DNA of 64,000 nt from Athripsodes cinereus (lineage: Eukaryota; Arthropoda; Insecta; Trichoptera; Leptoceridae), in assembly GCA_947579605.1 (NCBI GenBank), contig OX388305.1:30641542-30705541 (forward strand). The letters are read 5' to 3'. Shown here piece by piece: positions 11,763-25,005 of this stretch. Each line of letters begins with the position of its first letter. The stretch's first letter is position 1. Made by a program: the position numbers and the translations under genes. The notes beneath the pieces are model-generated. The model made no database searches, had not been told where the DNA came from, and saw only the letters and a list, made by a program, of their open reading frames with translations.

Positions 11763-13047
11763 AAAATTTATACAGTAGAAATATAAACTATAGTCAAAAA
11801 TACACCGCTACCGCTGGCGCGAGATTGGTTTGGACGTATTTTTTATTATAATCACTTCAGATCAAGACGAGATTGAGATCGTGTCAAAAGTAACCTTTCA
11901 ATTTCAGATAGAGTCTCATGAAAACACTGGTGGCTTTACCAAATAGAGAGGTTATATATTTAGATAAATATACAACTTAGAAATGTGCTGTTCATTACCC
12001 CGGTAGAGAATAGGTCTTACACTCATTTATATAAGTTTTAAAGTGTCCTGTAAAAGGCAGGGGTTCGTTTAATATTCCATACAAGACATGTAATATCTTC
12101 GATTCAGCTGTGAATGTTGCCATCCATCCTGAATGTCTTCATTTATTTATTTTTTAACTTCTTTCAGAACAAACAGTGATCACAAGAAACAACAACAAAG
12201 CAATATACAAAATGTTTTTTTATTACATACACAGTTAGGAACAACGTGATGTTGTAAATAAATATATGAATGAAAGAAAAGACTTCGTAAAACATAATAT
12301 GTTATAGATTGTTACTGTGCCAACTTTTTTTTTATCTATTTGTACTAAATATTGTAATAACTATGATTACAAAAATTATAAAATAAAATAAGAATATAAA
12401 ATAAAACATCTGCAAATCATCGTTGTGGCAATCCACCTATCCTGATTTTTTATGGCGCAGATAGAACGACCCGTACGTTTATTACGTGTCAACTTGTTAC
12501 CTGGTTTACAGGAGATACCTACTGTAATGATAAAAATCATGTTTTTAGTGTAAAATTGTCTGAAGAATGAAAGCAGTTATTAAATTGGCTATAGTTTAAA
12601 TGTTCATAATAGGTAATAAAATATATATATAAATACACTTATACATATAAATGAAAGGACTCAAAAAACATTTTCACGGAGTTTATCTATACAGGTATGT
12701 ATTAAATACCTATAATTTACGTTAAAGGGCGCCATTGCATGTATAATTATGTATATAATATGACATTATTAAATAGGTGAGTAGATAGGTATGTATGTAT
12801 GTATGAAATTATTACAATCATGTTTATCATAATAATGACCGCTAATAACTCTTCTTACATCGATGTATTTAGATAATTACTTAAAGCTATTATTCTATGT
12901 AAAGTGTTGGTAAAATGTATCCACACCTCTAAGGAATTCTTCAGGTTTCATTTATCAATAATATAATAATATTATCAACTTTACGAGTAGTTTAGTTAAT
13001 TTGTTGAATTGACGTTTATATTGTAAGCCTCCATGTTTATATATGAA
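11763..13047. other. No gene; family C scraps
   Basis: Only degraded repeat pieces at 12003-12145 and 12421-12510. Confidence 0.6.
12003..12145 (+). repeat. Dispersed repeat family C, degraded
   Basis: Keeps AGTGTCCTGTAAAAGGCAGG and CCATCCTGAATGTCTTCATT; the rest has drifted. A further 3' piece lies at about 12421-12510. Confidence 0.4.
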
Positions 13048-13390
13048 AGAAAGCACAGTTGATTTTAGTTTTACTTAATATTTAATTGAATAGTGATATG
13101 GTTTCGACTTATAAAGTCATTGACAAACTAATGTCAAACAGATTACACTGAGAAAAATACTAACGAAACTTATCAGCGATTTGTTTGCGAAAAGTTACTA
13201 TTATAGATTGGTACTTATGAATCGTTTGTACTCTCTCTGGTTCTAATCTGGTAGTACGTAACGTACCAATGATTCGTTGTGAAATTTCGTTAGTATTTTT
13301 CTCAGTGTAGTTTGACAATGACTTTATAAGTCGACACCAGACCACTTTTCAATGTAGTATAAGGTGAAACCAATTGTGTTGTCTTCCATG
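13048..13390. mobile_element. Long foldback element, 13-kb copy
   Basis: Nested inverted segments: AAAAATACTAACGAAA with TTTCGTTAGTATTTTT, AGTTTGnCAATGACTTTATAAG on both sides, and GAAAGAAAGCACAGTTG-type outer ends. The reading frame inside is only a by-product of the palindrome. Confidence 0.45.
13312..13335 (+). ncRNA. Degenerate hammerhead-like core in a foldback arm
   Basis: TTGACAA, U, stem II GACTT-TAT-AAGTC, then GACACC where GAAACC is expected. The mirrored arm at 13100-13122 (minus) keeps GAAACC but has a poorer core box. Same subfamily as 58982-59013. Confidence 0.3.
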
Positions 13391-16021
13391 TATAATATTT
13401 TAGTTCTTCAGGTTACAGTTCTATCTGAGGGTAGGGCGGACCTGGTTAAGCGTAAGATATTGTTTGTTGTCTTATTCTCAGACCCATAGCTAAATCATTA
13501 TAATCATGAATGCTATAAATGTAATATCCAATAATCAAACAGATAATGAATATGGAATGGATTTTACGGTTAGTTACAAAATTCAATTGACGATGAGGAG
13601 AAAGTAGAAATTTTAATGTCAAAAAAGGTTTTCACTAGGAAAATGTGAAGTAAAGTTACGTGAAAAGTGAAGAAAAGCAAGTAACATCATGCCAAATCTC
13701 ACATCTAAAGTAGTCAGTAGATAAATGCATGATATAAACATGCCACTCTATGCCAATAAAATTTCAACCATTGAGGATGGGTGGCAAACCTCATTGCTGT
13801 ATTGATGAGTTTAAAGTTATTTTATTTACACACGGGTGTGATTTTTTCTTTATGTATTAAAATTTAAATTCAAATCTCTATTTAAATTAAATGTTTTGTT
13901 ATTAAATTATTAAATTAAATGTGCTGCGTTCATTCTTTAAGCCTCTTGCATTCGAAAACTCTTAAAATAATAAATTACCTTTTTTTACTTTCTCACAAAA
14001 GTGCAGCGTAGCACAATGCTCGATAAGAACCGCCTACCATATTACAAATCGGTGTCAACAGAAATAATTCACAATATCATTATGTTGATCTTCAATACAG
14101 ATAATTAGTTCGGCTGATATAATAAGAAAGAATAATAATAAAAAACAAAAAGAAGATGAACAATCATAATAATAAAAGTTGGTTATTTTCTCACACAAGA
14201 TCACGCCCTGCCGTAGTTATCGGTGCCACCCAAAGGCCAAATACAACACAACCAATAACCGTTTCAGTAATGAGAATTTGTATGAAAACATTACTAATTA
14301 AACTGAACATGTTAAGATGGTTATTGTATTTTTTACGCGTGGGTATTGTTTTGTGTTTATATTTTTTTATTCAATTTATATTATACTTAACAGCGGCAAT
14401 CAGCGGCTTAAAACAAAAAGGGGCCCAAAGATGAAACGAGTCCGCGGCCTCGGGGTCTCACTAATAGGCAATAAATAAGTTGTAAGACATATTGCAGGGA
14501 TCAGAGACTATAAATATAAATAAAATAAATACCATTCTAAAATCGAGCACACTTGCCTGTTTGGAAGTTTTGTATAGATAGATTGTATGTGTAATAACAA
14601 AAGCAAATAATTCGCGATCCCCCTAGAGTGGACACTAACTTTTACCGCTTCTTTTTCTCTTCATCTTTTCAGTTTTTTCCCGTCTACTCCTGAACGAAAA
14701 CCACCTCCATTTCACTCTAATTACTCCTATCTTGAACTTTATGAGGCTCTTCATCCTATTTACCAATTTATTTAATATTAAGTGTTATTATTTTTTTGTT
14801 ATAAATACACTGACGTCAAATTTCTTTTAAGCATTTTACATTCAAAACAACTTTGAAACAATACAATTTCAAAATAAGTAAATTATGACAATTTGACGCC
14901 TGACGATTCCATGTGCCAAATCGACGGCGTATGAATAATGATAAGAAATGATCGTTTACCCATTTTTTTTACTCTACCTCTATGGTACAATCGAACTGCT
15001 GAAAATTTTATGTTTTATTTAGTAAATTTACATATTAATTCGATAAACAAACTAGTTTTTATTCAATAAAAACATGTCAAGAATTAGTTGTTTTTCTCTT
15101 ATCTATCCTAGCTTTCTATAATTTTTTCATAGTAGGAATTATTAGAAAAATTAATAAACTTGTAAATTGAAAACAGAGTATTATCATTTTATACTCGCAA
15201 TCAATAACTGGTTGTGGATATCTGAAATATAGTAAAGTAATCTGAGATTACAAACATAGGTAGGTAAGTAAAGTAAGGATGCTGTGGATGATAGTAGAAG
15301 AAGAGTGGGAGGAAATGGAAGATGCAGCGGGCTGAAGGACGGAGACTGAGAGGAAATTGCCCAGCTCCGATGGCAATCGAAGAAATCGTGATTGTCAATG
15401 ATGTATGTAGAGTGGATGTAAGTGAAGTTGGATAACATGGATATATGAATGTGCAGACCTGCCCACTATTATCATCTTGATTAAACCTCAATTTATCTTT
15501 GGAATCATCGCACCATATCTGGGGATGGAAGAACGGACCGATGGAAAGGTTATCATTTATGAGATATTGAAGAGTATGAAATATTGGACTATAACCATTA
15601 CATATTGACTCTCATTGACGTTTTATAAGGTTAATTGTGATTTTTATATGATAACTATCTCTTATTATTTATTGATTTTCATAACAAGAAGAATACTATT
15701 ACTTAGACACCATTTAGGTTACATGATTAAGTATGTATTATATTACTTTTTATTTCATATCGTGTAATTTATTATTGTATTGCAATCAGTAACCATTTGG
15801 CGTAATACAAAAATACTTTGAATGAACCGAAAACAAAGGTAGGTACCCACTTTACTGCAATGGAGTTTTTATAAATAAAAGTGAATTAGCTCAAGTAACT
15901 ACTAAAGATACAAAAAAAGCTCCATCATCAAAAATCTTTTGTCACGTAGCTGCCCATTGCATGTGCGTAACCGCGCATGTCATAATTATTATATTAGATA
16001 AAACAATAGTTATTATATTAT
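13391..16021. other. No gene seen
   Basis: A family C scrap near 13757-13790 (minus) and a GC-richer purine-rich patch at 15250-15440 of unknown nature. The 92-codon frame at 14156 has a hydrophobic run but no family resemblance. Confidence 0.5.
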
Positions 16022-16239
16022 GCCGTGGAGCACTCGGTAAAGAATTGGTCTCCCACTCTTTTCCGCATGTTTTAGAGTGTCTTGTAAAAGTAAGGCACAT
16101 TACATACATCGCAAATTCAGCGATGAGGTTTGACACCCACCCTGAATGTCTTAAATATTTTTTTGCACAGAGAAGGCGGTCTCCATGTTTATTGCCCGCA
16201 GCTGGTCTGCAGGCTACCCCACTAGTGGTAGTAGCAGTA
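16022..16239 (+). repeat. Dispersed repeat family C
   Basis: Near full-length copy, CCGTGGAGCACTCGGTAAAG to GGTAGTAGCAGT. Open frames on both strands here are artefacts of the repeat. Confidence 0.55.
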
Positions 16240-17613
16240 TAAAACATAAATAACTTTTAATATTGATTTTAAATCAAATTAAGATTATAAAACTGTCGGG
16301 TTGTGGTTCATTTAGTTGATTCAGAATCATTCCAAATACAGGGAACTTGTTTATATCCTGTTAATCGGAAAATAAAGTTAAAATATTATTTATAAAAAAA
16401 TAATTTAAAATTTAGGTAATCAATCTAGAGTAATATATATTTTATTACTGACAATAAGACGATACTTACAAGGAACATTACAAATAAAATTTGGCGACGA
16501 TTCTAAAAGAAAAAATCTTTGGAAATAGGACAGTGGACACTTTTTTTAATTTTTCTCTGTTTTTTTACTTAAGTTTTCTGTATTCAAATCCTTCATAATA
16601 AATCAACTTTATCACAAATCGCAGTTATGCCATATCCATTTATTTTTGCTGCGTGCATACAAACTTTTCCTTGCAATATTTTACGCTGAATAAATATATA
16701 ATATGTTTATTGAGTACAAAATAATGTACATAAAATTATGAAAATGTTCCAACATTGTTCTAGTATTCTCTACTAATATCATCAATTATGTAACTTCTGC
16801 GAAAAAAAATAACCACATAAATTTGAGATGAAATAATTTATAATTAAACTAAGCAGTTGAGAAAATTACATTTAGTTCCGTTTATTGAAACAAAAGAAAA
16901 ACAACGTATAAGGTAGTTAGGTACTTACGATTAATTGAAAATAAATTCCAGTCGCTAACAAATTATCTTAATCCAAGGTAGGTAATATTTTTTTCACACA
17001 TTTCTTATATTTTAATTAAAAATATTTATCATGTTATTATTAAAATGTTCCGATCTCGTTACTTCACAAAATTTATAACAATATTTTGGTGGAGTTGTGA
17101 ATTGGCGTTATAAAATAAAGGTTCATGTATGTAATATTCATATAAATACTATTGTTATAGTAATAATGCTAATAATATCTTGATAACAATCCAATAGAAA
17201 CCTCGTAAATTCATTTGTTTAGGTCTGATGATTTCAGATATTATGAACTTATTTTGCCGAAAATATAATAATATAACAACGTTAATAATAATAATTGCGT
17301 CATACCAAATACCCCCATTACATCTTCAATGCCTACATTAAATTTCACATTATATGGCTTGGTTACTCTGGTTATGATGTTTTTTATTCATTGTACATCC
17401 ATGATAAGGAAACAAATAGTATTAAATGATCTAGAGTTTGTGTGTTCACATTTTGAAAAGACATATTAAACATATTTGATATTAACAAAAATACTGTTTA
17501 CTTTTCACTATTTTTTATTACTCGAGTATCATAATCAGTTAATATCTAAATATATTATTAATTTAAAATAAAAGAAACTTTGTATTTTCCATTAGAATAA
17601 CTTTAATCAGTTA

Positions 17614-17646
17614 AAACGTTTTCGGAACTACTTGTTCCATCATCAG
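17614..17646 (-). ncRNA. Hammerhead-like ribozyme core, divergent partner
   Basis: This is the inverted copy of the motif at 17656-17688: CTGATGA, U, stem II GGAAC-AAGTA-GTTCC, GAA, AACGTT, T. The two copies differ by one loop base and are separated by nine bases, so each strand of the locus carries a full core. Confidence 0.5.
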
Positions 17647-17655
17647 TAATTAATA

Positions 17656-17688
17656 CTGATGATGGAACAAGAAGTTCCGAAAACGTTT
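17656..17688 (+). ncRNA. Hammerhead-like ribozyme core
   Basis: CTGATGA (exact core), U, stem II GGAAC-AAGAA-GTTCC with five Watson-Crick pairs, GAA, self-complementary AACGTT, then T completing a UUU triplet. It sits in a foldback element with its mirror copy just to the left. Stem I can form between the outer arms (AATAACTTTA with TAAAGTTATT). UUU is a permitted but weak cleavage triplet. Confidence 0.55.
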
Positions 17689-17924
17689 TACGAAACGAAA
17701 CTGAATAAAGTTATTCTAGTGGAATGTATAAAGTAAAATGGAATTCCACAGTGTTAATCACGAAACATTTGAAAAATTATCAAAATATATGTTAAAACAG
17801 TATTAATATTTTAAAAATATTTCGTGATTACCACATTGTTAGTGGCAATAAAATCAAAGTCCTAGAACCACGTGGCTTGATCAAATTCTCAATGACAGCC
17901 ATGTGTTGAGAGTAAGAGGAACCG

Positions 17925-18045
17925 ACATGCGTGCATGAGTAATTGTATGAATGTGGAGGATGCGAAGGAAGTGTGTAAAGATAGATCTATTTGGCGTTCC
18001 GTTCTCTCTGCCTACCCCACTTGGGACACGACGTGAGGGAATATT
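17925..18045 (+). mobile_element. LINE 3' end
   Basis: GCATGAGTAATTGTATGAATG, GGCGTTCCGTTCTCTCTGCC and a GACGTGAGGGA end; same family as 35055, 42705 and 63800. Confidence 0.45.
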
Positions 18046-21000
18046 ATAATATCAATAAATTTTAAAGCCTTAACTATAATCATCTACCGAAAATTAATAC
18101 ATGAAGCTAGTAAAGAATTATTATAGTCACCCCTGTACGTATCGGTATATCTATTTACTAAAAAGCAGTAGTTTTTTTTATTTTAGAATTTTAAAAGTAC
18201 CTACCTGCATGATTTTTTAAAATATAAATATTAGATTTAAAAAATGTCTTGTAATTAATTACTTCGAGGAAATAAATTAATTACAGGGTAATCATTAGCT
18301 ATAATATCAAAGTTGTTAAAAGGAATCCTCTTACCTACCCCGGACCTGTCATGATTTTGATGGGTCTGTTGAATATGTATAATTTTTTATGTTTATAATG
18401 GAAGTAAATTAATAACATTTTTACTTATTCATCGTTCCTGTGTAGGTATATACCTACTCGTATATATTGTGAATATTATAAATATGATATTTCAAAGACC
18501 TAAAATAATAATATGTTAATAAGATGTAATTTAACATGCGACGTCATTGAAATCATCAAACAACACTCGCTGTATGCAAACAAACCGTCCTAGATTATTG
18601 TTAGTTTCATTGTACAATAATTATATAATTTCTATAAAGGCTTACGTTTTTGCACCGCTCTTGTCTCCCATTGCGTGGCATGCGACCGATAGTCGGTTGC
18701 GCTCTACGACATGATGCACTAGTTAGAGGAACAAGTGATATCGTGGCTACAAGGTTTGAGTAAAATCCCAGCTTTTCTTGGTGTTCTGTAGATCACAGCG
18801 TATTGTATGGACCAGCCCTAGACAATTGAACGAATATTTATAAAAAAAATATATTAAATGTCAAGAAAAATCCCTCACTATAAAAATACCATAATGAAAA
18901 TTTATTTTCTTACTTACGTATCTACATGCAATAAAATGTATGCATACGAAATATATAAAAATATTTTTCTTTATAAAGTACAGAAACAGAATTATTTTTG
19001 TTTTATTCAAGCTGAATACATATTCAAATGTATTTTGATTATAGGTGTAGGTACCGGCCATAAATAAAATATTACAACTGAAGGGTGACCTTAAGACAGC
19101 ACCTAGTGTACAATTATTAGGCACAACACTATTAATTTATTGCCCGTTTTATAGCAACACCTATCATTATTAATAAACTCCTATACTAATATACTATGTA
19201 TATTTTCCTTACATTATTTTATTATATTATGTATCTATCTACATAATCGTATACAGGAATATAAACATACCTCAATCAAACAATCAAATTCGTAATCTAT
19301 GCATCGAATTGTAAGGAAAAAGTTTTATTCTAGAAATGAGTAGGTATCTAGGTATTTTATGAGCAAAATCAAAGTACGTATATAAGACGACAGATGCAAT
19401 AGTATGTCAGGTTAGTGGTTAAATTGAACACAGGAATCAAATTTATTAGAATGAATATCTTTTGATACTGAATAAGAAGCAAATCGAAACAATTCTGTGA
19501 ACATGACCAAATCGTATACATGTATAACATTAGCAAATAAAGTGCATTAACAGTGGACTGAGACATTTCTGGTAAATTTGGAATTTTTTGCAAGTCCACA
19601 TACTGAATGTAGGTATATTTTGTTTAAAATATTATGTTAAGATTGACTATTTGATTTTGTGAAAATCGTAAAAATAAAAAAAAACAATACAATTATTAGC
19701 GGGTTATACTTACATATACTTACTTAATTTCTACTATTCTCTAAAAGTCTAAATCTTACAAAGTGTTTAATTCGAAAAATTAATAAGAGGTAAAAAAATG
19801 TTTATTAAGATCACGCCTTGGTATTTTTTAATAAAAAAATAAGGCGATTGATCGAAAATAATGTATAACAAAACCATGTTACGGTCAGTCAAATTGTTTA
19901 TGTACTGTAATTATCTTAATTTATTTAAAACATATTCACAAATAACTATGAAATGTAGGTACATAAGTAAGTAATATAAATTATACAAATCTTGGTCATA
20001 CTTTATTAATGTACCTAAATATTGTACTAATAAATATACCCAAGTAGCATATATCTAATTTTTTAATACTTTCCTAAGTATTAATAGCTATACAAAAAAT
20101 ATTGTATTATCTATAAAAAAACTTCATCGTTGATTTTGTTTACCTAATTCTCCATATTGTTTTTTTAGTTGAAATTAAAAATGTATGGCGTAAATAATTT
20201 TTTTCGTAATTTTCTTCCCGTGAATTTGTAAGATATTTTAATAGCTAATCGGCTATTCGAGGCGGAGAAGAATCCAACAAATCAGAGATCATTCCAATCG
20301 GTACAGCCATTCTTTAGTTATAAATGGTGTAACTTACCCGACTTTCTTTAATATAATATAATTATCGATTATCAAATATCTAGTGTCAAGTATGTAAACT
20401 TAATTTTCACGCATATTCTTACCTCCAAAAACAAACAAAATCTATTTTCTGACTTAAAATATGTGTACCTTAAAATTCGTAAGAAGGTACATTAAGCAAT
20501 AACGTACTTACCATTGTAGGCATTAACTAATTTAATATCAAGAACATATTTCAAAATTAACTTTATTTAACACGTAACTTTTCATTTACAATATTTACGA
20601 GCGAAAAAATAAAACTAATGAGCCAATGTTAACATATTACTTGACAACACCCCTCTTTACCGTGTGAGCAATAACAGAGTAAGTGAGTTGTAATATTATG
20701 TTATGTTATTAAACAACAGTCATTTTTATATACATATAAAAAGTAGAGGCTGATACATTATTATACATAATATAGAAATTAAAATGATATATATTAAAAA
20801 TAATAATAACACTTTTTGACGATCGTAAATATATCAAGCTAGTAATGTAATGAATTATAATATTAATATTCGAATATCATGTCTGATATTCTGAGGAACA
20901 GAAATTTATTATCTTGTTGTGAAAAATAACAATCACAGTTAATACATTACTTTTGTAACATATTTGTTCTACAAGGAGGTTTTAACTTATAAGTACATGT

Positions 21001-22224
21001 TATGTAATCAAATATGGAGTAAAGGATATCTTTTAATTAATACATATTATAAATAATCAAAGGAAATAAAATTATATTTTTGAATTTCTTTGGCGTGTGT
21101 CATATTATTATGATGCGATAGCTTTTCATGTAAATTATCAATGTAGTTATCGATTTCATTGTACCTTGATATTACAAGGGAGTATGCAAATGTATATTGA
21201 ATTAATTTTGAAAAGAAAAATATAAGAAATATCACGCTATGCTAATAAAATATGCTTATTAAAATTAGATTTCATGCAATCTAAGAGTTTTTTTTACAAA
21301 TGAGCTAATAAGAATTCCTTACAAAAGCAAACTGTAACATATCTTCTGATACTGATTATTAGTTTCAATAGTAAATAATGTTCATAGTATTGTATCGCTC
21401 GTCAATGGTAAATATTTACGGAAATCGATCGCGATTTATTAGGTAAATTATATTGACTAATATTGAATGGATAATATTTCCTTCTTACTACTTGGATTAT
21501 TCAAATACTTTTTTATGAAAGAATCAGTGACTGTTATTTTACATCACAGCTGATAAGCGTGCGACTAAATTGTAGTCGCGTTTGTTCGTACATAATGTAT
21601 AGAGGAAACAGCAAATAAAATAATTTAACTCTAGATTTTTATGTCGAGTCGGTATCTACGTATCAACTTAGCACTGCGTTAGTTTCTAAACATGTTAGGT
21701 ATTCAAAACTCCGGAAGAGCCGATAGAAGTAACATCAAAATTATAATATAATAGTAATGATCCAATATATTATTTTCTTGATGTGAAATGTCTTAAATCT
21801 AATATCTACTATCGATATTATAATACTAATTTAAAATATATTCCTTTTCGATCACTTGTTGGTATTAATATAAATCAGATTTACAATATTCTGTTTGGAC
21901 TAAGATGTTTTTGCAATTAATTGTTAACATAAACATAAAACCCACCTCATGGAATCCCTGGCACAAAATAGTTGTCGATCGGCAATCTTTCTGTTAGTTT
22001 TCGAAAGTTCTGTAAAGGAAGAGATTATCATTTAATCTATATTTATAATATGACGTGGATGTAATATCCTAGAAGTGATGAATTGTACAGTGTCCTTGAG
22101 GTGCTTGGCACGTAATCGACACTTCAGTGTTGTCCAATAATAATGTCCAAATAATAAACCTATAAAAAGGTATAGGTTTCGTTAAATTTCAGGAAGGTAA
22201 AATACACTTCTAATCTTCAGCAGC
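18046..22224. other. Longest quiet stretch, no gene seen
   Basis: About 4 kb of AT-rich DNA with almost no recognisable LINE or SINE pieces and only short chance frames. Confidence 0.55.
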
Positions 22225-22340
22225 TATGAGATATGCCACCCGTCCTAAATGTCTTATTTTTTACCACGATAAGAACATTTTGTTTGTTTATTGTATGCAG
22301 TGAGTTCACTGATTACTCCACTTATGGGAGATGTAGAGAT
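22225..22340 (+). repeat. Dispersed repeat family C, degraded 3' half
   Basis: GAGATATGCCACCCGTCCTAA through TGATTACTCCACTTATGGGA. A 5' scrap at about 21985-22015 probably belongs to it. Confidence 0.4.
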
Positions 22341-23119
22341 TGTAAAAATAGCGATTGAAAAATTAATTATAACAGCATAGTTTAAAATTGTCACGGTTTT
22401 TAATTTACAATCAATTTTTTTTTTATTTTTTTAGCTGAGATATTTATAATTTAATATGAAACAATTTCCAACTCTGTTCTTGTTCACAAGATGACGTAGT
22501 AAGATTAGGTACGTACCTACCAGCGGCGTCCATTCCATACATGCAAAAAAGCACCGAATGCCTTCAGAATTTAAGTGGGTTGTGAATTCTCGCAGTGGTT
22601 TACCACAAAGGCACAGAACGACAAATTTCAAAATGTTTCTTATTTTTAATTGCAGCAATTTACTAATGCAACATTTTTAACTACACATTGACATCGTCGA
22701 TTTTATTGCTATTTTAGAGTTTTTCTATTTAAATTACATACTTTCTGAGTTTTATTTGTTTATCTTCAGAAAAGAAAGAACAATTCTCCCATTCTTGTGT
22801 AACTTTCCAAGAGTCCTGTAAAGGATTGTTTTATGACAAGGAAAAGATGATTAGGTATTTATTTACTTACTTATCCACGGCGTGAGCCTTTTACATGTTT
22901 AAAAATATACAAAAAAAACATACAAATCAAATTTCTCATTTGCAACACAGTTGGAGCAAGACAAGAACAAAAATTGGCGAAGAATAAAACACAATCAATT
23001 CTTAACAACAATAATTTTAGTCAAATCGCAGTGAGAGATGTCGTGATAGTAGGAAAGGATCTCATAAGACACTTTACTATTTTGTAAATATGTAACTAAT
23101 ATAGATCAGACTGGTAAAG

Positions 23120-23580
23120 TCACTAGTCTTTTCCATATTTTTGTATGCAGCCGAAACCTGGAAAATCAAATCTCGAGAACGTGCTAGAATAGATGCCTTC
23201 GAAATGTGATGCTGGAGGCGTCTACTGCGCATACCGTGGACAGCACATAGAACAAATTCGTCCATCCTCGAAGAACTGAAAGTAAAGGAACGGTTGTCCA
23301 CCATTTGCATGCGCCGAGTCCTGCAGTACTTTGGGCACATCGCACGGAGAGGACCAGACAACCTGGAGAGACTTGTTTTGACTCGAAGTGTGGAGGGCAA
23401 TAGAGCTAGGGGGCGTGCACCGATGAGATGGAGTGAGCAGGTGAAGGGGGCAACGGGGGGACTTTGCATGAGGCGCTACGAAGAGCGGAGGAGCGAAGTC
23501 GCTGGAAGCATTTTGTCCACACCTATACAAATGATGGTCGCGATCCTCAGCACTGAGGGACCGACAACAAAGAAGAAGTA
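23120..23580 (+). mobile_element. LINE 3' end, long pseudogenised copy
   Basis: Encodes AAETWKIKSRERARIDAFEM, a stop, CWRRLLRIPWTAHRTNSSI, then an open stretch with RRVLQYFGHIARRGPDNLER and GNRARGRAPMRWSEQVKG, up to an AAGAAG tail. This is the reverse-transcriptase C-terminal region of a non-LTR element. It is one of the longest LINE pieces in the window and is broken by one stop near its left part. Confidence 0.65.
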
Positions 23581-23614
23581 ACTGATATGTATGCATGTAT
23601 GTTGGTATCTCATC

Positions 23615-23960
23615 ATCATCATCATCGCCCTCAACGCTCCTCTCGGGAGCACAGGGCAGAAACCAGCCTCCTCCATTCTGAGCGTCTTTGTGCCAATTGC
23701 GTCACCTCTTTGCACGACATTCCTTGCGCTCTGATATCGTTGTCATAGGAACGGTGTATTGTGAAAGAGGGACGCCCTGGCCGATGGAACCCCTGCGGAC
23801 GGAAGAACAGTGCTCTTTTTGGCCAACTATCATTAGGCATTCTCAAAACATGTCCCAGCCAGGACCATCGTCTCTCCTGTATTACGGAGATTACAGGTCT
23901 CTGCTGGGTGCGCCGGCGCACAGCATCATTTGTAACATGTTCATACCATGTTCATGTTGG
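23615..23960 (-). mobile_element. LINE 3' end
   Basis: Minus strand reads RRTQQRPVISVIQERRWSW, LGHVLRMPNDSWPKRALF, GRPSFTIHRSYDNDIRAQGM and RRSEWRRLVSALCSREER with stop and GATGATGATGATG tail. It lies tail to tail with the preceding LINE. Confidence 0.65.
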
Positions 23961-24424
23961 TATCTATTCATTAGAAAAGCATGACGAATATAAAAACTCT
24001 AGTCCCGCCACTGGACTACCTACATTTATTTTTCTTCAGATTGTTATTGTGTAAAGCTAATCCATCATAGTAGAGCCCTCCCATTGACACCACACTACGA
24101 GTACAAGACATAGTATAGTCACACCGACATGACACGTCCAACACTCTTAACAAACTATCAACTGTCAGCTTACGAACCACTACAACTACTACAGTATATA
24201 CTAATACATAATAATAATAATTCTACTCCTACTACTATTCTTGTATCAAACAGATTTATTTAAGTATGTATTTATTTATTATTTATTTATTTATTAAAGA
24301 CTTAACAAGGGAAGTCACCCGTTAATAAACGGTAATAATAAACCTAATAAGCACTTAAAATATTTATTAATTAATTTATTTTATTATTCACTGTACATTG
24401 TTTACAATAATACAAATTAACATA

Positions 24425-24515
24425 GAAAATATTTATACCTACCATTCAATGTACAGAGGGCGAGTTAATCGCTAAAATGCGATGTCTTCCAACTAACCCG
24501 GATATTTAAGGTACG
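24425..24515 (-). mobile_element. LINE 3' UTR fragment (family E)
   Basis: TGTACAGAGGGCGAGTTAATC and CTTCCAACTAACCCGG; other copies at 28450-28612, 44100-44700 (interrupted) and 45085-45230. Confidence 0.45.
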
Positions 24516-24552
24516 AAATATTTATGGTACGAAAGTGCGATATATCATAGTA

Positions 24553-24920
24553 CATACATACATACATACATCTTCCCCTTGTCCTAGTTGTGTCGGGGGC
24601 CCATTGCGCCTAGGTACCTCCTTCAGAGATCCCTGTCCACCGTTGCTTCCAGGACCTCTGGCCACTCCAAACCAAGCCTTTCAACACACAAGTTTGACAC
24701 CTGCCCTTGCCAGTTTTTTCTAGGACGGCCTACCGGTCTTCTGCCCTCTCCCACAGCCTCCAAAGATCTAAGTGGTAGTCTGTCTTCTGGCATGCGGAGA
24801 ACGTGACCCAGCCATCGCAACTGCGACCTCTCTATATGCAGGAGTACTGGTTCTACCTTGAGAGCCTCACGAACATACGTATTCTTTATACGGTCTCTCA
24901 ATGACACCCCAGCCACTCCC
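24553..24920 (-). mobile_element. LINE 3' end
   Basis: Minus strand reads GVSLRDRIKNTYVREAL, RSQLRWLGHVLRMPEDRLP and GRRPVGRPRKNWQGQV, then a frameshifted end and an ATGT microsatellite tail. Confidence 0.6.
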
Positions 24921-25005
24921 CTGAGAAACCATAGTTTATCAACGAATAATAAATATACAATATTATCCTTTGCTTAAATAAAGTATCATAGTATTCTTCT
25001 TCTTC

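Larger units (their letters stand above)
17575..17790. mobile_element. Foldback element with two divergent hammerhead-like cores
   Basis: The inverted arms run from about TTCCATTAGAATAAC on the left to GTTATTCTAGTGGAA on the right, followed by an AATGGAATTCCACAGTGTTA tail. The tail motif ATGGAnTTCCACA is shared with the 5.9 and 10.9 kb elements although the rest differs. No clear TSD was found. Confidence 0.5.

Noticed and set aside
12785..12805. ATGT microsatellite as a LINE tail
   Set aside because: No LINE coding remnant or 3' UTR adjoins it; treated as simple repeat.
13160..13345. 61-codon frame
   Set aside because: Lies inside a foldback repeat; reading frame is a by-product.
14156..14434. 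92-codon frame with a hydrophobic run
   Set aside because: No domain, no splice context, AT-driven hydrophobicity; likely chance.
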